The position numbers and the translations under genes are program-made. A stretch of DNA of 64,000 nt from Nostoc paludosum FACHB-159 (lineage in GTDB: Bacteria; Cyanobacteriota; Cyanobacteriia; Cyanobacteriales; Nostocaceae), in assembly GCF_014698835.1 (NCBI RefSeq), contig NZ_JACJTU010000005.1:186001-250000 (forward strand). Direction: 5' to 3'. This document shows, one piece after another, positions 46,883 through 55,016 of the stretch. The first letter of the stretch is position 1. Each line of letters begins with the position of its first letter. Below the pieces are notes generated by a model. It was not told where the DNA came from. It saw nothing but the letters and a program-made list of their open reading frames with translations, and did not search any database.

Positions 46883-48364
46883 ATGTACTTGACGGCAAAT
46901 CCAGTGCGGGAACTGCCTACTTTTCGCTTAAAATCACCATTTGCAAGGGAAAGTAAGGGCAGTTATCAAACATCGCAACCATTACCAGGATGTCCACGAA
47001 AGCCTGCATCTTTGCAATTGCGGCAATATCAGCAAGAAGCGATCGCCAGCTGGTTTGCTAATAATGGTAGAGGGACGCTCAAAATGGCTACTGGTAGTGG
47101 TAAAACTATTACGGCATTAGCGATCGCTTGTGAATTATATCAGCAGATTAATTTACAAGTTTTGTTGGTGGTGTGTCCCTACCGCCATCTTGTTACCCAA
47201 TGGGCGCGAGAATGTGAAAAATTTAATTTGCAACCGATTTTAGCCTTTGAGAATTTACGCACTTGGCAAAGTCAACTTTCAGGGCAAATTTATAATCTGC
47301 GTTCTGGTTCTCAACGGTTTGTCACGGTTATTACTACGAACTCCACTTTAATTGGAGAAGGGTTTCAATCTCAACTCAAATATTTTCCCGCCAAAACTTT
47401 AATTATTGGTGATGAAGCGCATAATTTAGGCGCACCCAAGTTAGAAGAAAGTTTGCCGCGCCGTGTTGGGTTGAGACTCGCTTTATCTGCCACGCCCGAA
47501 AGGTATTTTGATGATTTGGGTACCCAATCTTTATTTGATTATTTTGGCCCAGTTCTCCAGCCAGAGTTTACTTTGAGGGATGCGATCGCTCAAGGTGCTT
47601 TGGTACATTATCTGTATTATCCTGTGTTAGTTGAGTTAACAGAAGCAGAAAGTATTGCTTATTTAAAGTTAACTAAAAAAATTGGGCGATCGCTTTTATT
47701 TCGAGAACGAGAAAATGGACAAGCAGGAGATTTTGAAGACAATGAAGATTTGAAGCCTTTATTGATGCAAAGGGCAAGGTTAATTGGTGCAGCCGAAAAT
47801 AAATTAAATGCTTTGCGCGACTTAATGACAACTCGCCGCGAAACTACTCACACTCTTTTTTATTGTAGTGATGGTTCGCCGGAAACAGGACAACGTTCAT
47901 CACTACGCCAACTCAAAGCTGTTGCTAAAATTCTTGGAGTAGAACTAGGTTATAAGGTAAGCACCTATACGGCTCAAACTTCTTTGGAAGAAAGGGAAAT
48001 ATTACGTCATCAATTTGAAAGTGGTGAATTGCAAGGTTTAGTGGCAATTCGTTGTTTGGATGAAGGTGTGGATATTCCAGCAATTAAAACTGCGGTGATT
48101 TTATCAAGTTCTGGTAATCCTCGTCAGTTTATCCAGCGACGGGGGCGAGTTTTACGCCCTCATCCAAGTAAAGAACGTGCAACTATATTCGACATGATTG
48201 TTTTGCCGCCAGATTTAGATAGAGAAACTATAGAAGTTGAGCGCAATCTGTTAAAAAAAGAGTTACGTCGCTTTGTCGAATTTGCTGATTTGGCTGATAA
48301 CGCTGGTGAAGCCAGAATGAAATTACTCGATTTACAAAAACGATATGGTTTATTAGATATTTGA
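46883..48364 (+). CDS. DEAD/DEAH helicase, Dnd phosphorothioation-linked restriction protein
   Basis: This is a 493-residue superfamily 2 helicase. The sequence shows a Q-like motif (LQLRQYQQEAIASWF), Walker A MATGSGKT, DEAH box in GDEAHNLG, motif III LSATPERYF and motif VI FIQRRGRVLRP. Its size and location by a dnd cluster match a family I recall as 'DNA phosphorothioation system restriction enzyme'. It would act on DNA lacking the sulfur mark; no separate nuclease domain is seen. It is the first plus-strand gene of the island and ends before palindrome copy D. Confidence 0.8.
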   Translation: MYLTANPVRELPTFRLKSPFARESKGSYQTSQPLPGCPRKPASLQLRQYQQEAIASWFANNGRGTLKMATGSGKTITALAIACELYQQINLQVLLVVCPYRHLVTQWARECEKFNLQPILAFENLRTWQSQLSGQIYNLRSGSQRFVTVITTNSTLIGEGFQSQLKYFPAKTLIIGDEAHNLGAPKLEESLPRRVGLRLALSATPERYFDDLGTQSLFDYFGPVLQPEFTLRDAIAQGALVHYLYYPVLVELTEAESIAYLKLTKKIGRSLLFRERENGQAGDFEDNEDLKPLLMQRARLIGAAENKLNALRDLMTTRRETTHTLFYCSDGSPETGQRSSLRQLKAVAKILGVELGYKVSTYTAQTSLEEREILRHQFESGELQGLVAIRCLDEGVDIPAIKTAVILSSSGNPRQFIQRRGRVLRPHPSKERATIFDMIVLPPDLDRETIEVERNLLKKELRRFVEFADLADNAGEARMKLLDLQKRYGLLDI

Positions 48365-48384
48365 TATATCTGGCGAAAATGAAT

Positions 48385-48413
48385 GTAGAGACGTAGCAAT
48401 GCTACGTCTCTAC
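48385..48413. repeat. Palindromic REP-like element, copy D
   Basis: The arms are GTAGAGACGTAGCA and TGCTACGTCTCTAC with one central base, 20 bases after the helicase stop. Confidence 0.88.
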
Positions 48414-48512
48414 TAGATGTCTAATGAATCAGATTGTATTTGTATTTTTTTGTAAAAAATTTTTGAGTTTGGTAGAAGCAGGCATTAACTATGAAATAAT
48501 AAAATTATGAAT

Positions 48513-48571
48513 CATATTATAATGGGATGTAAGCAAAATTTTTAAAGCAGCTTACATCCCATTATAATATG
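48513..48571. repeat. Perfect 22-base inverted repeat
   Basis: The left arm starts CATATTATAATGGGATGTAA and ends GC (48513-48534). The right arm is its exact complement (48550-48571), with a 15-base A/T-rich loop. It may be a MITE-like relic or a strong terminator. Confidence 0.85.
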
Positions 48572-48751
48572 GTTTAATTAAAACTAATCTTATCAGAAAA
48601 GCATTAAATAATAAACCATTTTTTCTAAAAAATCTCAGATTTAAATATCATAGTTTCTCCAAATCTAAAGATAACGCTAACCGTAGCTTTACGGTGACAA
48701 ATGTAGTACTAGTGAAGGTTAAAATATAGAAAAATTATTTTAGAATCCAAG

Positions 48752-48925
48752 ATGCCACAAGAGGCGAATATCGATGATGTACAAGAGCCAATTACCAGCG
48801 CTCCACCGGAAGTACGGCAAATTATTGAGCGAGTGTGGAAGCTGGAAAAAAGTAGGCTAGATAGGAAAAGCAAAGGGCATATTAACGATGATATTTTAGA
48901 TATTATCAAGGAAGCAGTGCAATGA
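48752..48925 (+). CDS. 57-residue protein encoded with the SMC-like ATPase
   Basis: This small gene encodes MPQEANIDDVQEPITSAPPE, then VRQIIERVWKLEKSRLDRKS, and ends DDILDIIKEAVQ. Its TGA overlaps the ATG of the ATPase gene (ATGA), so the two are translationally coupled. The C-terminal half is strongly helical and charged. No family was recognised; the coupling suggests a subunit or regulator of the ATPase. Coding is supported by the overlap and regular codon use. No strong ribosome site is visible upstream. Confidence 0.65.
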   Translation: MPQEANIDDVQEPITSAPPEVRQIIERVWKLEKSRLDRKSKGHINDDILDIIKEAVQ

Positions 48926-50991
48926 AGCTGACTTCAATTAAGCTGTGCAATTTTCGCTCGTTTTATGGTACAACGCCAGAGATGAATCTCGCCGGAGGAG
49001 ATATTCACAACACGACGATTATTCATGGTAATAACGGTGCTGGTAAAACAAGTCTCTTGAATGCATTTACGTGGGTGTTATATGAGAAATTTAGTGCGGC
49101 ATTTGCATCAACAGAACAGTTAGTAAATAAAAGAGCGATCGCCCAAACCGAACGAGGACAAGCTGTAGAATGTTGGGTAGAAGTTGGTTGGGAACATGAT
49201 GTAACTCGCTACCGAGTTAAACGTTCCTGTAGGGTTTACAAAAACTCCACCGAACTGGAAGCAGGTAAAACTCAATTAACCATGTGGGTAAGTGGCGACG
49301 ATGGCAAATGGAATTTACCAACACAGCCACCAGAAGATATTATTAATCAGATTTTACCCGCTAGTTTACATCAATATTTTTTCTTTGACGGCGAACGAAT
49401 TGAAGAGATAGTCCGTTCTGATAAAAAAGCCGAAATCGCGGAAGCCACAAAGATTTTTTTAGGTGTAGAAATCATCGAACGTTCAATTACACATTTAAAA
49501 GGAGCTAAAAAAAGTTTAGAAACTGAGTTAACAGCTATAGGTGATGCAGAAACTAAACAACTTTTACGGCAGCAAGAAAAGATAGAACGTGAAATTGATA
49601 GTATCACCAAACGACAAAGCGAAATTCAACAAGAGTTAGAATATCAACAAACCTTCAAAAAAGAGACAAGCAACCGTTTACGAGAACTCAGTGCTGCTAA
49701 AGAACTGCAAGAAAGACGGCAGAATTTAGAATCACAGAAAGAAGCAAACCGCGAAGAACTGAGAAAAACGAGAGAAGCACTGAAAAAAGTGATTTCGGCA
49801 CGTGGTTATACAGTGTTGCTGTCAGATACTACGAGCCAATTTCGGAAACTCGTTGATGATTTTAAGCAGCGCGGTGAGTTAACATCAGGAATTTCACGGG
49901 AATTTATCAATGAATTACTGAAATCTAAACGTTGCATTTGTGGTGCAGACTTAAATGCAGGAAGTCATCATCATAATAATGTGCAAATTTGGCTAGAACG
50001 AGCAGGTTCATCCACAGTAGAAGAAACTGCAATTCGGATGAGTGCCCAAGTAGATGAAATTGATAAGCAAGCAATAGTGTTTTGGGAAGAGGTAGATCGA
50101 GAACAAGTGAGAATTGAACAGTTAAGGCAGACGATATCACAACTTGAAAGTGAATTAGATAGTATTCAAGAAAGATTGCGAAAAGATGCTAACGAAGAAA
50201 TTAGCAGTTTACAAAAGCGCCTAGACGAGATTGAAACTAAAATTGATGAATTAAATCGAGAACAAGGTGCAAATCAACAGCGAATTGCCCACTTAGAAAC
50301 AGAAATTGATGCTTTGAGTAAACAAATAGCTAAGCAGAAATTGAATGAAGCCAAGCAAGTTTTAGCACAGCGACGTATTAACGCTACTCAAGATGCAATT
50401 GAACGGTTAACAGAAGTCAAAAATCGTCAAGAAAAACAATTTCGTTTGCAACTTGAAAAGCGAGTTCAAGAAATATTCATGGAGATTTCTGTTGCACCAT
50501 ATATTCCAAAAATCAGCGATAAATATGAATTGACGCTGGTAGAAAATACAGCAGGTATCGAAGCGCCAGTTGCAGCTTCCACTGGGGAAAATCAAATTCT
50601 GAGTTTGTCCTTTATTGCCAGTATCATCGATAGAGTGCGGGAGTGGAGCGAGAAGCGAAAAATGATGATGCTTCCTGATAGCAGTACTTTCCCAATTGTC
50701 ATGGATTCGCCATTTGGAAGTTTAGATGAAATTTCGCGGCGACACATTGCTCAGACAATTCCTAAATTAGCGAATCAATTAATAGTGTTAGTGACAAAGA
50801 CTCAATGGCGGGGTGAAGTTGAAGAAGAAATAGCAGAGAGAATTGGTAGAGAATATGTGCTGACTTATTATTCTTCCAAGCCAGATTGCGAGCAAGATTA
50901 TATTGAATTGGGTGGTGAAAGATATCCTTTAGTGCGTCAAAGCCCTAATGAATTTGAGTATACCGAGATTATTGAAGTAGAACGCGGCTAA
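48922..50991 (+). CDS. SMC/Rad50-like ATPase of the Dnd island (second DndD-like protein)
   Basis: This 689-residue ABC-type ATPase has Walker A HGNNGAGKTSLLNAF near residue 35 and the YFFFDGERIEEI box shared with DndD. Two coiled-coil stretches (~190-300 and ~360-500) are separated by a CICGADL loop resembling a zinc hook. A signature-like STGENQILSLSFI and Walker B FPIVMDSPFGSLDE follow near the end. It is clearly distinct from the DndD at 57938-59923, so the island has two such motors. It may serve the restriction arm of the system; that role is inferred from location only. Confidence 0.82.
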   Translation: MKLTSIKLCNFRSFYGTTPEMNLAGGDIHNTTIIHGNNGAGKTSLLNAFTWVLYEKFSAAFASTEQLVNKRAIAQTERGQAVECWVEVGWEHDVTRYRVKRSCRVYKNSTELEAGKTQLTMWVSGDDGKWNLPTQPPEDIINQILPASLHQYFFFDGERIEEIVRSDKKAEIAEATKIFLGVEIIERSITHLKGAKKSLETELTAIGDAETKQLLRQQEKIEREIDSITKRQSEIQQELEYQQTFKKETSNRLRELSAAKELQERRQNLESQKEANREELRKTREALKKVISARGYTVLLSDTTSQFRKLVDDFKQRGELTSGISREFINELLKSKRCICGADLNAGSHHHNNVQIWLERAGSSTVEETAIRMSAQVDEIDKQAIVFWEEVDREQVRIEQLRQTISQLESELDSIQERLRKDANEEISSLQKRLDEIETKIDELNREQGANQQRIAHLETEIDALSKQIAKQKLNEAKQVLAQRRINATQDAIERLTEVKNRQEKQFRLQLEKRVQEIFMEISVAPYIPKISDKYELTLVENTAGIEAPVAASTGENQILSLSFIASIIDRVREWSEKRKMMMLPDSSTFPIVMDSPFGSLDEISRRHIAQTIPKLANQLIVLVTKTQWRGEVEEEIAERIGREYVLTYYSSKPDCEQDYIELGGERYPLVRQSPNEFEYTEIIEVERG

Positions 50992-50999
50992 TTAAGAGA

Positions 51000-51105
51000 A
51001 ACGAACCACAGAGGCGCAAAGAACACAGAGAAATAATGTCGCACCAAAACGCAATTTTTCTCTCTGCGCCTCTGCGTGAGGTTACCATCCAAAAAAAGTT
51101 AAAGT
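51000..51105. repeat. Inverted 'cagaggcgcaaag / ctctgcgcctctg' intergenic repeat
   Basis: ACCACAGAGGCGCAAAGAAC and the complementary CTCTCTGCGCCTCTGCGTGA lie 40 bases apart between the ATPase and Uma2-type genes. The repeat type is common in Nostoc genomes. Confidence 0.65.
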
Positions 51106-51138
51106 TGAAAAAAGCAACTTTTAGTAAAGGATGCGGTT

Positions 51139-51708
51139 ATGATTGCTAATTCAAACCAAAAGTATATGTCTCCCGAAGAATACTTGGAATGGGAAGAAAG
51201 ACAAGATATCAAATACGAATACATAAATGGTGAAGTATTCGCCATGACTGGGGGTACAATTCCTCATAATGATATAGCTTTCAACTTAGCTTCAGCATTA
51301 AAAAGCCACCTTCGGGGGGGTGCGTGTCGTGTCAATATAGCAGATGCAAAAGTAGCAGTAACCGAGAACGGGCCGTTTCACTACCCGGATGTTGTAGTGA
51401 GTTGTCATCCAAGAGACAAACAAGCGATTAAATTTATTCAGTATCCTTGTTTAATTGTCGAAGTTCTCTCCCCTAGTACAGAAGCTTACGACAGAGGCAA
51501 AAAATTTATGCAGTATCGCCGCATCGAAACTTTACAAGAATATGTCCTGATTGATGCTGAAAAGATTAGTTTAGATTGCTTCCGGCTAAATGATAGAGGA
51601 ATTTGGGAGTTACATCCCTATGAAGAAGGGAATGAAGTTCATTTAACCAGTGTTGATTTTCGCTTTCCCATATCTTTAGTTTATGAGGATGTGCAGTTTC
51701 CAATCTAA
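51139..51708 (+). CDS. Uma2-family (DUF820) PD-(D/E)XK nuclease-like protein
   Basis: This 189-residue protein starts YMSPEEYLEWEERQDIKYEY, the usual Uma2 beginning. It carries the catalytic-type residues in FHYPDVVVSC (Asp) and CLIVEVLSPST (Glu), then DRGKKFMQYR. The family is greatly expanded in cyanobacteria and has a restriction-endonuclease-like fold, but its natural role is unsettled. Its position inside the Dnd island may be functional or a chance insertion next to a dispersed repeat. Confidence 0.85.
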   Translation: MIANSNQKYMSPEEYLEWEERQDIKYEYINGEVFAMTGGTIPHNDIAFNLASALKSHLRGGACRVNIADAKVAVTENGPFHYPDVVVSCHPRDKQAIKFIQYPCLIVEVLSPSTEAYDRGKKFMQYRRIETLQEYVLIDAEKISLDCFRLNDRGIWELHPYEEGNEVHLTSVDFRFPISLVYEDVQFPI

Positions 51709-51824
51709 GTTTTGAATAATTTGTTTGTGTGGCGATCGCTGCTATTTTAGTATAAAAAAGTGCGTAAATATAGGCAGTATTATCTCTTTCTGTTAATATG
51801 GCTACACAGTAGATATTAAAATCA

Positions 51825-52295
51825 ATGGCTGCTAATAGAATCAAGGTTGCTAAAGATAAAGCCGAGTTAGTTAAATCCTTAGTCGCATCAAAAGACACAA
51901 CAGGGCCTTTTCAAACTTATGTAGAAGTAATGGTCTTTGCTGCTGCTTTAGGCGTTAAATATAAAAAGCGTAGACCTTTAGGCGAGACTACCAAAAGAGA
52001 ACCTTCTCCTATTCCACAAGAAAACTTTGTCTCTTTGGGGCATGAACTAATAATTAAATTATTGGGAATTAATGAAACACAAGATATAGAAATTATTTCT
52101 TCACAACAAGAAGAATATGAAGATAAACGCACCCAAATTTTTGAAGAATACGCCAATGGAGGGCTAGAAATTTTACAAACTGAATTACGCGGAGCCGTAG
52201 ATTATTTAGAGCGTATTCTTTTATTCTTAATTGCAGAAAAAGATAATAAAGAATCGATAGATGAAGAATTTGACCTTAGCAGATTTTTAAGTTAA
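51825..52295 (+). CDS. Dnd-associated small protein (dnd_assoc_4-like)
   Basis: The protein has 156 residues. The first ~60 (KDKAELVKSLVASKDTTGPF, then QTYVEVMVFAAALGVKYKKR) match my memory of the family named dnd system-associated protein 4, seen beside phosphorothioation genes. The rest is helical and acidic. The biochemical role is unknown. It is followed 24 bases later by the SBD-HNH endonuclease gene, so the two probably share a transcript. The name rests on recall and context. Confidence 0.62.
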   Translation: MAANRIKVAKDKAELVKSLVASKDTTGPFQTYVEVMVFAAALGVKYKKRRPLGETTKREPSPIPQENFVSLGHELIIKLLGINETQDIEIISSQQEEYEDKRTQIFEEYANGGLEILQTELRGAVDYLERILLFLIAEKDNKESIDEEFDLSRFLS

Positions 52296-52319
52296 TTTTT
52301 AACAATTTTTTAAGGAATT

Positions 52320-53261
52320 ATGAAAACATTAGATTATTACTATAAATCTTTTTCTCAATTAAATGTAAGTAGTAGCAGTAAGCGTGGTAATGCTCACTAT
52401 AAACCAATATTGGTTTTAAATGTTATTGATTTGATTACACGAGGAGTTATTAATGATAACCGAATTCCAGTTTCAGAAGAATTAATTCAAACATTTGAGA
52501 GATACTGGAGTATTTTAGGTTCTAAATCCTATAAAGGTGGTTTACACTATCCATTCTTTCATCTACAAAGTGATGGGTTTTGGCACTTAGTATTTAAGCC
52601 TGAGTTTAAGGGACTACAGCCAAAAACTACTAACAAGCTGAAAGAGGCTGTTGAATATGCTTATTTTGATAATGAACTATTTAATTTTTTGCAAGATGAA
52701 TCTTCAAGACAAGAATTAATTGATTCATTAGTAACAACTTTTTTTCAAGAACAGCAAGATGTATTTGACGAGATTTTGCAAATAAACCAATCTTTTTAAG
52801 AAGATGACTTAGCTATACAAAAATTAGCTGCCTCAACCAACTTAGATAGTAATCCAAGATGGGGTATTAGAAAGGCAGTAATTAGAAATGCTTTTTTCCG
52901 AACAACTATTGTTCGTATATATGATTCTAAATGTGCCTTTTGCGGTATTAAAGTAACTAAAGGCGTAAATAAAAATATTGTAGATGGCGCACACATCAAA
53001 CCATTTGCACAATTTTATGACAGCAGAATCAATAATGGTATTGCTCTTTGCAAGAATCACCATTGGGCTTTTGACCGTGGTTGGTTTACTGCTGATGAGC
53101 AGTATCAAATCATTGTTAGTCAGGAATTAGAAGAAATATCTCCCTACACTAAGCCCATGAAAGATTTTCATGGTGAAAGGCTACTGCTACCAAATAAAGA
53201 GCAATACTTTCCAGAACTAGAAGCGTTGCAATGGCATCGTCAAAATATATTTCAAGGTTAA
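52320..53261 (+). pseudogene. SBD-HNH phosphorothioate-dependent endonuclease, interrupted by an in-frame stop
   Basis: The first part (52320-52799, 159 residues; ribosome site AAGGA) resembles the sulfur-binding domain of McrA-type enzymes: NAHYKPILVLNVIDLITRGV and LHYPFFHLQSDGFWHL. It ends in TAA at 52797. The same frame then runs open for 153 codons to 53261 and encodes a complete HNH nuclease: CAFCG, DGAHIKPF, NNGIALCKNHHWAFD. No ATG, GTG or TTG opens the second half near its beginning, so it is one broken gene, not two. Intact SBD-HNH enzymes (EcoWI and SprMcrA are known examples) cut phosphorothioated DNA. The stop codon of dndB on the other strand begins at the next base. Confidence 0.8.
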
Positions 53262-54860
53262 TTACAACACGGGTGGAAGTCCCACTTCTTTTAGTTCCAC
53301 AAATTCACCATCAAAACCAATTGCTTTATTTTCCACAGTCCTAGCATTAGCCAAAGCCTTACGCAGTTCAGCACGTTCCATTGAATCTTCAATTCCACCA
53401 AGGATGTAAATTAATAACTTTGTTGCTAATTCTTTTCCAGAAACTTGCACTCGCTTTTTATTAGGGTCATATAAAACCCCATACCAAAGAGATTGAGGAT
53501 ATTCCATACCAGTAAAACCGCCTTGCTGGTCAAACTTTCGCAACTTCTTAAAAATGCTGGTTATAGAAAGACCTTTTTTAAATACTAAAAATCCTAAAGC
53601 TTGTGCTAAAGCAACTTGCGCTACAGGACGGAAAAGTATATTTGCTTCACCACCACCCTTTTCAAAACTGAACCTTCGCAAAATAGGAGTATCTTCATGT
53701 TCTAAAATTTTATAACTAGGCAAATTAGCCAAATTATCAAAAAGCTTTTTAAATTCCTCAATTCCCTCCTCAATTTCTTCGTCTTCTGGACGCATAGGAA
53801 TTAAACCTTTTTCCAATGGTTTCCAGTGTGGGAATTTTTGACCTAAATATCGCTCAGACATATCTTGTAGTGCTTGCAGCGTCGTCAAAACTGTAGAATT
53901 AGCTGCTACAGTTCCACTATTCCAATTAACACGCGGGTTACGATTTGGACGTTGTTCTAAAAGTGGATGAGTCACTGCAATTTTTCTAGCCACAATAGAA
54001 AAGCCATCATCTTCATTTAACTGTGCTAACTGACCTTTAGTTAAAGGTGCAGCCATCAGGTTAACATGAACAAAAATCGACCTCACCCTTCTTCTAGCTT
54101 GGTTGCGAGTCTCCCCAGCGTTAACTGCACAAATGAACTCTATACCAATTTTCTCTTTAGGTAAGCTTTGTAAATAAGCAGGATCTACTTGATATTGCTC
54201 TATCAAATCTGCCACTGTGATAAAACTATCATCAGCAGTTTTATCCTTTTTATATCGCTGGAGTTTGCCAGTTTTAATTAACTCTATTAAACCCTGAACT
54301 CCCATAAGTCGGTGTTGACCATCTAGGGCATAAATGGTTACGTTTTCTTCAGAAACATTGAGTAAGCCGACCTTACCATCTTTATCTAGAGGCGTAAAAT
54401 CGGTAGTAGACTTTGTGGCGCGTTCCTCACTGTCCCACTCAGATGCTTTAGGGTTATCCACCCAAGGTTGATTAATTACTACTAACACTGCTGGAAACTT
54501 ATGATTTTTTCTAGCAGCCAAATACTGAACTAAGGGTGCTTGACGCGACCAGTCAATGGGACGTTGTTGAATTTCGTCGATACTATCCGCATCAATTTCG
54601 ATGTTATCAGTCTCTGGATTGTACTTTTTTTGCAGCAAAGGTAAACCAGAAGCGAAATGCACTCGGCCTGCAAACCATTCTAGGGTCACGGAACCAACAT
54701 AAGCTTCACTTCCGCCCATCTCAGTTTTTTGAACCAGAATTTGGTCTTTTTTTTCTAAAAATTTCTCTAGAAGTAAAGCTAGTACCTCTTTTTCCTTGTT
54801 TTCTCTCTCTAGGTACTCTCTAGCAATATCAGCAGTTAGGTCAGATGCAGTGTCTCTCAT
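53262..54860 (-). CDS. dndB: DndB, DGQHR-domain regulator of DNA phosphorothioation
   Basis: This 532-residue protein has the DGQHR motif in YALDGQHRLMGVQGL (about residue 180), which defines DndB and relatives. A second family string is GETRNQARRRVRSIFVHVNL. DndB is not essential for sulfur insertion; it represses the dnd genes and influences modification levels. It is transcribed away from dndC with a 156-base shared control region, the usual arrangement. Its 3' end abuts the interrupted endonuclease gene. Confidence 0.88.
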   Translation of the reverse strand: MRDTASDLTADIAREYLERENKEKEVLALLLEKFLEKKDQILVQKTEMGGSEAYVGSVTLEWFAGRVHFASGLPLLQKKYNPETDNIEIDADSIDEIQQRPIDWSRQAPLVQYLAARKNHKFPAVLVVINQPWVDNPKASEWDSEERATKSTTDFTPLDKDGKVGLLNVSEENVTIYALDGQHRLMGVQGLIELIKTGKLQRYKKDKTADDSFITVADLIEQYQVDPAYLQSLPKEKIGIEFICAVNAGETRNQARRRVRSIFVHVNLMAAPLTKGQLAQLNEDDGFSIVARKIAVTHPLLEQRPNRNPRVNWNSGTVAANSTVLTTLQALQDMSERYLGQKFPHWKPLEKGLIPMRPEDEEIEEGIEEFKKLFDNLANLPSYKILEHEDTPILRRFSFEKGGGEANILFRPVAQVALAQALGFLVFKKGLSITSIFKKLRKFDQQGGFTGMEYPQSLWYGVLYDPNKKRVQVSGKELATKLLIYILGGIEDSMERAELRKALANARTVENKAIGFDGEFVELKEVGLPPVL

Positions 54861-54902
54861 ATTAATTTTTAAAAACTTGGTCTTGTAAGGTAGCTATATT
54901 GT

Positions 54903-54947
54903 CCAAAAAGTTAGATACTAATAAATCAGTTTTTAAAAACTTTTTGG
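54903..54947. promoter_or_regulatory. Operator-like inverted repeat between dndB and dndC
   Basis: Perfect 10-base arms CCAAAAAGTT (54903-54912) and AACTTTTTGG (54938-54947) overlap a 14-base palindrome AGTTTTTAAAAACT (54928-54941). The core TTTTTAAAAACTT is repeated directly at about 54866-54878, next to the dndB start. The placement fits a site where DndB or another repressor controls both divergent promoters. Confidence 0.55.
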
Positions 54948-55016
54948 TAACCCACGCATTCCATAGACTGGGGTAAAAAAAAGCGGTAACGCCCAAATGT
55001 CCAGAGGTAAGAAGCA

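Larger units (their letters stand above)
48365..48751. other. Gap between helicase and ATPase operon with two palindromes
   Basis: The gap contains palindromic element copy D (48385-48413), a 22-base-arm inverted repeat (48513-48571) and then A/T-rich DNA leading to the 57-residue gene. No other gene is seen. The palindromes would separate the helicase transcript from the next operon. Confidence 0.5.

Noticed and set aside
52800..53261. Separate HNH endonuclease gene
   Set aside because: No ATG, GTG or TTG opens the frame near its beginning, and it continues the preceding frame directly, so a single interrupted gene is more likely.
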